From positions 1 through 20,135 of IMG/VR virus record IMGVR_UViG_3300046756_000296: 20,135 nt of DNA. One strand, given 5' to 3'. Position 1 is the stretch's first letter. Each line of letters starts with the position of its first letter. The DNA comes from a virus. The notes below the pieces were generated by a model, which was not told the DNA's origin, did no database searches, and worked only from the letters and a program-made list of their open reading frames with translations. Positions 1 through 6,619 of this stretch are shown here, in pieces. The translations under genes were made by a program, and so were the position numbers.

Positions 1-1291
1 AACACTTATCAAATAAACAGAATGATAGAGCATCCCACAATGATGATTTACCACTTGCATTTGGAGCGAAGATTCCATAAGCACCTTTCATTTGACTGAA
101 ATCTATTACATTATTTTCACCATATGAAAACATATTAGAGAACTCAAATGTTTTTGGTTTCCATATAATATTCTTCAGACCTGGTCGAGCTCCTAACTTA
201 TTGTTGATATCTTGATTAATACCACCAATAATCTCTAATTCTTCTTTACCAACCACATATCTATCCGATAGATAACCTTCTATAAGTTGGTTTTGAAATG
301 CGATATCTCTTACATTCTGAAGAACTATAGATGATGTTTGAGAACTATCCTTTGTATCAGCTAATACCTTCTGTATTGATACTTCTTGTACTTTTGTTTT
401 AGATTTTAACTCAGATAATATTTTTTTTAATTGAGATTGAGATGTATCTTTTGCTCTAATTCTCATTCGAGATTTGTTTGGTATCTTTGGATTACCAATT
501 ACCTTACCATCCTCAACATCAATGGTCACATACCCATAATCGTTGTGAATTGGAACGAATTCCGATTCTTTGGTTTGAACATCCCATACTAAGATTCCAT
601 GCTCAGGATACTTAGCTTCAGCATGATTCTGCATAATTGTAGAACCACAATACTTAATCGTACCCTCATCGTTTAGTGATTGATTTGGTACGTGAATATC
701 ACCTAATAGTACTAAATCGTATCCATCGAATGAATCTACTTTTACGTTTTTATTCTCTAATTGGAATCCGTATTCTGTTTTTACCTTATCGACAGGAGCA
801 TGATATAGAGCAATCTTATAATCACCATGTACCTCTTCAGATGGGATAATTTCCTTAGATTCCCCAAAAACCGATGAGTGTGAAAAGGAAATTCCACCCA
901 TCTTCCAAACTCCATCATCCTTCAGATAATGTAGATTAGGATGTCCTAATGCATTTACAATTGGTGATAACGCATCTAATCTATGTGGGTTATTTAAGTT
1001 AGCATCGTGGTTACCTGGTATCAAAATAGTTGGTAACATATCTGATAGAGATTTTAGAAATGTCTGTGTCATCTCTATAACCTCAGGAGTCATATCCGTT
1101 TTTGCGTGAACAATATCCCCACATAATACAATGATGGAATCATCTGTTTTTGTAGTGGAAATGTAATCATAAAGATGGGAAAACACTTCCCTATATTCTT
1201 TATGTCTTTTTAAATTTCTGATATGTACATCAGCTATGTGGTAAATCTTTTTGATTGTACCATCATACTTAATTCTCTTCGATTTTCTCAT
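1..1291 (-). CDS. SbcD-SbcC (gp47-gp46-like) fused recombination nuclease, partial
   Basis: Open reading frame of 430 codons with no stop, running off the left edge of the window. Residues ~14-250 are a calcineurin-like metallophosphoesterase of the SbcD/Mre11/T4 gp47 family: D21-x-H23, GD (58-59), GNHD (93-96), H164 and GDIH (197-200) are the expected metal-binding motifs. Residues ~250-345 would be the capping region, ending near the length of free-standing T4 gp47. Without a stop, residues ~376-430 then give the N-terminal head of an SbcC/Rad50/gp46 ATPase, with a YGENN-IDF strand and a Walker A A-P-N-A-S-G-K-S (409-416) followed by LWDALSFCLFDK. The first P-loop residue is Ala where Gly is usual. 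The family resects DNA ends during recombination-dependent replication. The start overlaps the primase stop as ATGA, implying translational coupling. I checked the frame codon by codon from the start to the edge. The ATPase coiled coil and C-terminal half lie outside the window. Confidence 0.88.
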   Translation of the reverse strand, partial: MRKSKRIKYDGTIKKIYHIADVHIRNLKRHKEYREVFSHLYDYISTTKTDDSIIVLCGDIVHAKTDMTPEVIEMTQTFLKSLSDMLPTILIPGNHDANLNNPHRLDALSPIVNALGHPNLHYLKDDGVWKMGGISFSHSSVFGESKEIIPSEEVHGDYKIALYHAPVDKVKTEYGFQLENKNVKVDSFDGYDLVLLGDIHVPNQSLNDEGTIKYCGSTIMQNHAEAKYPEHGILVWDVQTKESEFVPIHNDYGYVTIDVEDGKVIGNPKIPNKSRMRIRAKDTSQSQLKKILSELKSKTKVQEVSIQKVLADTKDSSQTSSIVLQNVRDIAFQNQLIEGYLSDRYVVGKEELEIIGGINQDINNKLGARPGLKNIIWKPKTFEFSNMFSYGENNVIDFSQMKGAYGIFAPNASGKSSLWDALSFCLFDKC

Positions 1292-2220
1292 ACACCTAAT
1301 AACTTATACTCCATTAACTTCCTTAGTGAAAGTAATTCGGTATTTTCTATCTTTTCATTAATATTTTTAAAACCCATATCTGATGGGTCTGAATCTTTTA
1401 GTTCAACGATGTGAACTCCCACTCCGTTATTCATAAGGGATTCTGCGAATCGGAGTGAGTTCTTAAAAGCATCTGAATCTAATGCTAGATATACACTTTT
1501 AACACCCTTACTAATTATTTTCTTTTGTAGTTCCGATTGTGGTGATTTACCAAACAATGGGATACTATTCATTCTAACTGCTATTGCATCAAATACTCCT
1601 TCACATATTACAATTGGTAAATCCCAATTAATAAACATCTCAAATCCCACCACATCTTTAGATACATCTGGATTCTTATGTTTAAATGTCGTATCGTAGA
1701 AACTTCTACCTACAAAATAATTTAACATACCATTCTCATCATACGATGGAACTATGATTTTATGTTTATACATACCCTCTTCACAATACCCCATTTGATA
1801 CTTTAAAATTTCCGAAGGTGATACCCCCCTTCTGTCAAGATAAGACAATGCGTGTTTTCTAATTACCGATGAGGATGGTTTCCACAATGGGATATATTCT
1901 TTAGGTAATTGAACTACCTTAGATTCTTCGGTAGTTGAATCTGTTTTGTATCTATACTTTCTACTGAATATGGAATTATGTTCATCCCAAATCTCCTTAG
2001 ATACTTTAAGTTTTCTAAATAGAGAACGAATTGATTTACCTTTCTCATCCGATATCCAACAATGCCAAGGGTTATCTGCATTAGAGTTTAACTTTATGTT
2101 TATCTCCAATTTAGGTTTATGATGATTCACAAATGGTGACCAAAAAGCATAGTTATCACCACTTGTTTTCTTAGATTTCCCTAAGACAGATTCTAGTAAA
2201 GAGAGTAGTCTTTCTTCCAT
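1288..2220 (-). CDS. DNA primase, T4 gp61/DnaG-type, with degenerate zinc ribbon
   Basis: Protein of 310 aa; T4 gp61 is about 342 aa. Residues ~20-70 occupy the place of the zinc-binding domain, with W-S-P-F-V-N-H-H at 27-34 and W-H-C-W-I-S at 52-57. Residues ~160-285 form a Toprim domain, with the acidic motif CEGVFDA (Glu plus Gly) and the metal-binding LDSDA, so the RNA-primer polymerase centre looks intact. The role would be primer synthesis for lagging-strand replication together with a replicative helicase that is not in the window. Three of the four zinc cysteines expected in this family are absent. No clear Shine-Dalgarno sequence precedes the ATG; the leader is a 30-bp AT-rich gap after endonuclease I. 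The stop overlaps the next start as ATGA. Its position between a resolvase and the SbcDC fusion supports a replication/recombination block. Confidence 0.85.
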   Translation of the reverse strand: MEERLLSLLESVLGKSKKTSGDNYAFWSPFVNHHKPKLEINIKLNSNADNPWHCWISDEKGKSIRSLFRKLKVSKEIWDEHNSIFSRKYRYKTDSTTEESKVVQLPKEYIPLWKPSSSVIRKHALSYLDRRGVSPSEILKYQMGYCEEGMYKHKIIVPSYDENGMLNYFVGRSFYDTTFKHKNPDVSKDVVGFEMFINWDLPIVICEGVFDAIAVRMNSIPLFGKSPQSELQKKIISKGVKSVYLALDSDAFKNSLRFAESLMNNGVGVHIVELKDSDPSDMGFKNINEKIENTELLSLRKLMEYKLLGV

Positions 2221-2250
2221 ATTGTTCTAAATATACAAAAAATATTTGAA

Positions 2251-2676
2251 TTAACCAAAGAATTTTACTTTTTCTTTTTCATCTATCCATTCTTGTGGGA
2301 TTTCTTTTTTAGCCCATTTGAATCCGTTCTTTTCACACCATTGTGCATATGTGGTTTTAGAACCTTTGTATATTTTTCCATTTGGAGATTGTAGTACGAA
2401 CCTTAAATCCATATCAGGATTCTGTTCTTTTATTAATAAATGTTTCTTTCTATCTTCAGGTAAGAACCATCCTTTTGATTCTATAAAGATATTATTAGGT
2501 AATCTGAAGTCAGGTTTGTAAGAATGAGTAGTTGCTGGAATTGTATATGATACTTCATGCTCTTCATACTCACCATCAATACCTTGTGATTTAAGCTGCT
2601 CATCTATGCGGGTTTCCAATCCACTTTTATGTCCCTTCATCTTTTGGATGTGAGACCAGTTTCCTTTTTTATTCAT
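2251..2676 (-). CDS. T7 endonuclease I-like Holliday junction resolvase
   Basis: Protein of 141 aa, close to the 149 aa of T7 gp3. It is a PD-(D/E)xK nuclease of the phage endonuclease I family, which cleaves four-way and branched DNA before packaging. Visible catalytic residues are E21, D56 (in Y-K-P-D-F), E66 and K68 (in F-I-E-S-K-G). Their spacing equals that of T7 E20, D55, E65 and K67. The family tail is also present: DRKKHLLIKEQNP, then YKGS, YAQWCEKNG and IPQEW. The start at 2676 has only a weak ribosome binding site; ATG codons a little further in (for example before K-G-H-K) are possible alternatives, but residues upstream of E21 resemble the family N-terminus. It lies 12 nt after the LamG protein with no terminator between, so it may be read through from the tail genes. 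Confidence 0.93.
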   Translation of the reverse strand: MNKKGNWSHIQKMKGHKSGLETRIDEQLKSQGIDGEYEEHEVSYTIPATTHSYKPDFRLPNNIFIESKGWFLPEDRKKHLLIKEQNPDMDLRFVLQSPNGKIYKGSKTTYAQWCEKNGFKWAKKEIPQEWIDEKEKVKFFG

Positions 2677-2688
2677 AACTTTTTATTT

Positions 2689-4566
2689 TTAAAAACCTTG
2701 TGGATTCCAAGTAAAGTTTCCATCTCGTCTTTTTTGTAACTTAATATTATGTTCCGTAGCTGGTTGTAGTGAACCTGTTCCAGGTGCACCAAATGGGCCA
2801 TCCATATCCAATCTAACTTTAATAGTTATATCAACATCGTTTCTGTTTTGAATGGCAGAACCTAATTTTCCAATTGCAAGTAAATCCCCTTGCTTATTAT
2901 ATAATCCTATTTCTGTAAAGTATGGAGCAAAATCTGAACCTGTTACGAATGGTTTTAAGAACATTTCTCTAATATCATTATTTTTTCTTAATGATACATT
3001 TGTACTAATATTAAATTCAGAAGCACCAACTTCACACATTACAACGGTTTCATATAATTTTTTAGTAGATTTCCACTTTGCAGTAAATCCAAGTCTACTT
3101 GAGTCGTAATCCCAATTTCCACCACCTACTAATATGTGTTTGTATTTTGGACGTGGGTCTGATACAACTACGATTCCATGATTGTAAAACACTTCACCTA
3201 CAATATCTTCTTGATATGCGGAACCTGTTAGGTAATCGTTAGATGATAACCCTTTTATCTCAGCTGAGGTTAATCCTTTTCTATAGTATCTAAATTCATC
3301 TAATGAACCAGATAGTGTATTAAATGATGATATCTCTGCTTCTTTACTTAAAGATTTGGGAGTTGTACCGTACCTACCTAAATCAGAAATGTACCTAGAA
3401 CCTAATAAAATATCATACTCATTCCAAATTTCTTTTACTTTTAAAGATGAAGAAGCTTCTTTAATACCATCTACCCACAGTTCTAAATTAGAACCCGTTT
3501 TGTTAAAACAGATGTGATGTGAATTACCATCATTTACTTTTGTAGATGAGGTTATTTCTGTTATTTTAGTACCACCACCAATACTTGCAACTACCTTACC
3601 ATTTGAATTAAAATTATTTTGATTGAAAACTTTTAAATCATATGGAAATATAGGAGTATTTAGATTACGTTGTCTATTTAAAGGTTCTCCTTTTTTAGTT
3701 GTGTAATCTTCTCTAAAAGTTCCATTTTTACTTATAAGCCAATTATAATCAGATGTTACATCAGATTGTGATACTGGCATATCAGTCCATATAGATATTG
3801 AATAATCATTTCCTTTTACAGGTGAATATCTTTTTTTATCATCTATCTTAATATATGAATTTGAACCATTAAATGATACTTTAGTTCCTGAATATACAGA
3901 GGATGTACCAGTCGTTTTAATTCCTGATTGATAGTTTAACTCTCTACCTACTGCGTGATTTTGATAACCACTTCTATCTTCTATCTTTGTATCAAATGAG
4001 CAGGAACGAGGTGTTACTTCATCGTTAAATCCCCAATATCCCATCAAATCACCAAACGGAACATATGAACCTGTGTTTAACGATTTATCAATTATGTAAC
4101 CATGATACTCATCAATCTTTCTATCGTACAACTCAACATACTCTACAAAATCATCTTGAGATTTATCTTCAATTATCACACTTCCAGGTAAAATACCATC
4201 ACCTAATCTATTATGTGGTATTGATATTATAGAAGCGGATGCGAATAAATCTCTTTCATTGTTAGGTCTATGTTTAAAGAATGTTTGATTTAATCCAGAC
4301 CACACTACCTTCTGCTCCTTACTACCTAAGAACGGAGTTGAGTTAGAATTTAGATTATCCAATTGAGTATTATCAGATACATTAGCACCTGCTATTGATT
4401 TTGATAAAGGAACTAATTCTTTATATAAAGGCGATACTCCTTTAAGTATGGATGTTTGATATATATCACTTCTGTAATCTATATCAGTTACTATCCACCT
4501 TTTATGGGAATTGAAAGGGTAGAGTTGTTGTCCACCGCCATTAATTGGTTTTAGTGCTTCTGCCAT
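2689..4566 (-). CDS. LamG-like jellyroll virion protein (tail fibre/adhesin candidate)
   Basis: Protein of 625 aa, beta-rich, without signal peptide or membrane segment. Residues 1-170 are a leader region I do not recognise. Residues ~174-445 fit a concanavalin-type LamG/Laminin_G_3 jellyroll: a MGYWGFND strand at 175-182, VSFNGSNSYIKI near 230-241, a H-H-x-C-F...LELWVDG segment at 350-367, and the closing GSLDEFRYYRKGLTSAEI near 419-437. Residues ~456-590 are a module shared with the C-terminus of the 362-aa protein, followed by a short Gly/Pro tail. LamG domains bind sugars or act as virion surface decorations, so a distal tail or receptor-facing role is inferred. The start is supported by AAGGA at 4574-4578. 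It sits after a terminator, so it probably has its own promoter. Confidence 0.72.
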   Translation of the reverse strand: MAEALKPINGGGQQLYPFNSHKRWIVTDIDYRSDIYQTSILKGVSPLYKELVPLSKSIAGANVSDNTQLDNLNSNSTPFLGSKEQKVVWSGLNQTFFKHRPNNERDLFASASIISIPHNRLGDGILPGSVIIEDKSQDDFVEYVELYDRKIDEYHGYIIDKSLNTGSYVPFGDLMGYWGFNDEVTPRSCSFDTKIEDRSGYQNHAVGRELNYQSGIKTTGTSSVYSGTKVSFNGSNSYIKIDDKKRYSPVKGNDYSISIWTDMPVSQSDVTSDYNWLISKNGTFREDYTTKKGEPLNRQRNLNTPIFPYDLKVFNQNNFNSNGKVVASIGGGTKITEITSSTKVNDGNSHHICFNKTGSNLELWVDGIKEASSSLKVKEIWNEYDILLGSRYISDLGRYGTTPKSLSKEAEISSFNTLSGSLDEFRYYRKGLTSAEIKGLSSNDYLTGSAYQEDIVGEVFYNHGIVVVSDPRPKYKHILVGGGNWDYDSSRLGFTAKWKSTKKLYETVVMCEVGASEFNISTNVSLRKNNDIREMFLKPFVTGSDFAPYFTEIGLYNKQGDLLAIGKLGSAIQNRNDVDITIKVRLDMDGPFGAPGTGSLQPATEHNIKLQKRRDGNFTWNPQGF

Positions 4567-4573
4567 ATATTAA

Positions 4574-4578
4574 TCCTT
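4574..4578 (-). promoter_or_regulatory. Shine-Dalgarno of the LamG protein gene
   Basis: The minus strand reads AAGGA seven nucleotides before the ATG at 4566, which fixes that start. Confidence 0.6.
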
Positions 4579-4586
4579 AGATTCTA

Positions 4587-4606
4587 CTATAAATATGGAT
4601 TTATAA
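4587..4606. promoter_or_regulatory. TATAAATA-type dyad, candidate late promoter/operator
   Basis: The plus strand carries an exact T4 late-promoter octamer TATAAATA at 4588-4595. Together with ATTTATA at 4599-4605 it forms a perfect inverted repeat with 7-nt arms and a 4-nt spacer. Read on the minus strand, the second arm gives TATAAATC (7 of 8 matches to the T4 late consensus), about 32-40 nt upstream of the LamG gene start. It lies just downstream of the terminator, where a new promoter for the 625-aa gene would be needed. Which strand is active cannot be decided from sequence alone. Confidence 0.4.
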
Positions 4607-4633
4607 TTTATTAATACTAAGCTTGATAAAATG

Positions 4634-4671
4634 AAAAAAAATGCCGTAAATATATTAAACACTTACGGCAT
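4634..4671 (-). terminator. Rho-independent terminator after the 362-aa gene
   Basis: On the minus strand a perfect 9-bp stem (ATGCCGTAA, 4671-4663, pairing with TTACGGCAT, 4649-4641) encloses a 13-nt loop and is followed at once by a run of seven T before a C. This is the standard intrinsic terminator layout for minus-strand transcription. It begins 24 nt after the 362-aa gene ends. The plus-strand side lacks a T run, so it should act in one direction only. Confidence 0.88.
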
Positions 4672-4695
4672 CTTAAATTACATATTTGTTAGTTA

Positions 4696-5784
4696 TTAAA
4701 AGTCTAATTTAACTTTTACTAAAACTTCATTTGAAAATGATTTTAGAATTGGTTTAGATAACTTAGCCACTGCCAATAATTCTTGTGAACTATTAAACAA
4801 TCCAACTGATGTTATGTATGATTTAGGATTGTTAGCAAATGATACTTGTCTAAACGCCCCATTTGAACCAGTTACATACGATGGGTTGTTTGAGAAGTTA
4901 TACTCACCATTCTTAGCTCTTACGAAATAGAATGTTGATTGTACTTTTTCTTCATTTCTAGCTTGGAATCCATATCTCGGTGCACCATCTACTCCACTAT
5001 ACGAACCACTAATTGATTGGAATAGTTTGTATGAGTTATCACCATTAACGTTAGAAGCAGTTACCGAACCAAAGTTTAGTGATGCATCTAAAGTATCACC
5101 GTTTAGAATAATAACACCTTGTTCAGGATATACAGCTCCGTAATAAGTTTTTGGTGAATAAACACCTCTATTAATAGAACCAGATACTAAGTTATATACT
5201 CTACCAACTTGTCCAGCTGATTGTTCTGTATCTGCAGAATCATCAATAAGTGAGGTAATTTCATTATCAGTATGTACTGAAACGTTAGAACCTGTATTGT
5301 ATTGTAATACTGCCGAACCACTTAGTTTAGCCAAATTTAATTGGAAGTTTCCAGGGTCAAGTCTATCTTTTAATCTAGCTCTGTTTAGATTAAGTGCATA
5401 TATTTGTTCTGATGCAACTGAGTTAAACTTAAATGTTCTTTGATTTCCAGGTAAAAGAATTTGTTGGTACTGTGAGTAGATTGCATTTGAAGGCGAATCT
5501 TCGTTTTGTCCCAATGAACCACTACCTGCGTTGTGTCCGTAAGCAATAGAGAACTGACTCTCATTTTGTGAGTTTGTCGAAATTCCGTTATATACTTCGT
5601 AGTAATATTGTTTTTGAGTAGATGATTGTGCTGATGAAGTATGGAATGAAGTTAACGTTCCCACGTTACCACTCCAAAGACCTCTAGTCACTCGTTCTAC
5701 ACCACCTTCGACAACATCCCCTACTTTGAATGCTGTGTAAACTCTTTTTGATGTATTAAACGAACCTGCTGGTAAAATTGCCAT
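4696..5784 (-). CDS. Virion structural protein with shared C-terminal module
   Basis: Protein of 362 aa, rich in Ser, Gly, Asn and Tyr, with no signal peptide or membrane helix. From memory, its N-terminal and middle segments (F-N-T-S-K-R-V-Y...G-L-W-S-G-N around 9-40, and the LNLNRARLKDRLDPGNFQL segment near 131-149) resemble structural proteins of uncultured marine myoviruses, for which I know no specific function. Residues ~215-362 form a module also found at the end of the 625-aa LamG protein; it ends in YITSVGLFN, LLAVAKLSKPI and VKVKLDF. The start is supported by AAAAGGA at 5792-5798. It follows the 220-aa gene after 23 nt, so the two are probably co-transcribed and end at the terminator at 4634-4671. 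A role in the baseplate periphery, neck or fibre is inferred from position only. Confidence 0.72.
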   Translation of the reverse strand: MAILPAGSFNTSKRVYTAFKVGDVVEGGVERVTRGLWSGNVGTLTSFHTSSAQSSTQKQYYYEVYNGISTNSQNESQFSIAYGHNAGSGSLGQNEDSPSNAIYSQYQQILLPGNQRTFKFNSVASEQIYALNLNRARLKDRLDPGNFQLNLAKLSGSAVLQYNTGSNVSVHTDNEITSLIDDSADTEQSAGQVGRVYNLVSGSINRGVYSPKTYYGAVYPEQGVIILNGDTLDASLNFGSVTASNVNGDNSYKLFQSISGSYSGVDGAPRYGFQARNEEKVQSTFYFVRAKNGEYNFSNNPSYVTGSNGAFRQVSFANNPKSYITSVGLFNSSQELLAVAKLSKPILKSFSNEVLVKVKLDF

Positions 5785-5791
5785 ATCTTTA

Positions 5792-5798
5792 TCCTTTT
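5792..5798 (-). promoter_or_regulatory. Shine-Dalgarno of the 362-aa gene
   Basis: The minus strand reads AAAAGGA seven nucleotides before the ATG at 5784, between the 220-aa stop and this start. Confidence 0.55.
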
Positions 5799-5807
5799 AA
5801 ATTTTTA

Positions 5808-6470
5808 TTATAATGTACCACCAATAGTGTTACCTACTGTAATATCTGGGTTGTTAGTTACTGATAGTGTAATTTCTTCTCTACCACCTGTTTCGTTTCC
5901 AACTATAATAACTCTAGTTGAAATATCTATGTTATCCGCCAATACTTTAGAAGTAATTGTGAATGTTTGATTTGTACTAATGGTTACACTTCTCTTATCT
6001 TCATTTGGTCCTACCGGGTCTGCATTATTTGCAATACCGTTTCCATCACCAATTATACTCGCGGCATCAGAGTTAATTAATGTTACAGTATATCCTAATG
6101 TTTCATTACCACCATTTTTAGTAGTTATCGTAACAACCTGATTGTTACCACCCTCTTCCAACGTTATAGCAGTTGGGTTTGGTAAAATCTGAGGAATACG
6201 GATTGTATTCTTCGGTAATGTTAATAGTTTGTACTTTAAAGAGTAACTTTCATCAGTTACTGCTTCAACAATCGGCATATTTTCAATAATGATTCCGTAG
6301 TAATCAGAACCGAGTGGATGTGCCGCATTCCACAATTCATAATCAACTTCATCATCTGCTAATGCAAACTGACTGATTACGAAAAAGTCTCTCCCTTTTG
6401 CCAACAGTTCTCTACCTTTTTTGGTAAGGATTGCATCTACTGTTATTGACGAATTATCTAAATATCCCAT
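5808..6470 (-). CDS. Conserved phage structural protein, MGYLDNSSITVDAILT-type N-terminus
   Basis: Protein of 220 aa. The N-terminal ~90 residues (start MGYLDNS, T-K-K-G-R-E-L-L-A, F-A-L-A-D-D-E-V-D-Y-E-L-W, H-P-L-G-S-D-Y-Y-G, I-E-N-M-P) form a block that I recall, without being able to search, as common to virion proteins of marine T4-like phages; its exact role is not known to me. Residues ~95-220 are Thr/Asn/Val-rich beta strands, possibly an Ig-like or other beta-sandwich domain (inference). The start is supported by AAAAAGG at 6480-6486. Upstream lies a 149-bp gap with repeated AT motifs, making this gene the likely head of a two-gene unit with the 362-aa gene. It could be a tail-completion or baseplate-connected protein. 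Confidence 0.75.
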   Translation of the reverse strand: MGYLDNSSITVDAILTKKGRELLAKGRDFFVISQFALADDEVDYELWNAAHPLGSDYYGIIIENMPIVEAVTDESYSLKYKLLTLPKNTIRIPQILPNPTAITLEEGGNNQVVTITTKNGGNETLGYTVTLINSDAASIIGDGNGIANNADPVGPNEDKRSVTISTNQTFTITSKVLADNIDISTRVIIVGNETGGREEITLSVTNNPDITVGNTIGGTL

Positions 6471-6479
6471 AATGTGTTA

Positions 6480-6486
6480 CCTTTTT
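6480..6486 (-). promoter_or_regulatory. Shine-Dalgarno of the 220-aa gene
   Basis: The minus strand reads AAAAAGG nine nucleotides before the ATG at 6470, and no alternative start lies nearby. Confidence 0.5.
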
Positions 6487-6503
6487 GTATTTTCTTTGTT
6501 CCC

Positions 6504-6514
6504 TTATAAATATG
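6504..6514. promoter_or_regulatory. TATAAATA-type motif upstream of the 220-aa gene
   Basis: The plus strand reads TTATAAATATG, containing the exact T4 late octamer TATAAATA at 6505-6512. The minus strand reads CATATTTATAA, ending about 34 nt before the 220-aa start. It matches the element at 4587-4597 in ten of eleven positions. A promoter or factor-binding role is inferred from recurrence and position; the active strand is unknown. Confidence 0.35.
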
Positions 6515-6572
6515 ATAAAAAATATTTTTAAGTTAATTTGACCTTTTAGTCTTATAATTTCTTTTCAACCAT

Positions 6573-6601
6573 TAATAAATATGAGGTTTCTAATAAATAT
6601 A
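6573..6601. repeat. Two further copies of the AT motif, 18 bp apart
   Basis: The plus strand has TAATAAATAT at 6573-6582 and again at 6591-6600, each followed by a purine-rich base pair (G or A). These differ from TATAAATA by one base. The 18-bp spacing places them about two helical turns apart, just after the stop of the 448-aa gene. They belong to the same family as the motifs at 6504-6514 and 4587-4597. The rest of the 6471-6619 gap is AT-rich and holds no gene and no convincing terminator. Confidence 0.4.
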
Positions 6602-6619
6602 GAATTTTATTTAAAAAAG

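Noticed and set aside
2681-2696. A/T palindrome between the LamG and endonuclease I genes as a terminator
   Set aside because: The hairpin would be only A-T pairs with no stable GC stem; it reflects AT-rich spacing, not a convincing intrinsic terminator.
6519-6530. AAAAATATTTTT palindrome in the gap before the 220-aa gene as a terminator
   Set aside because: No GC base pairs and essentially no loop; it is too weak to terminate and likely in this base composition.
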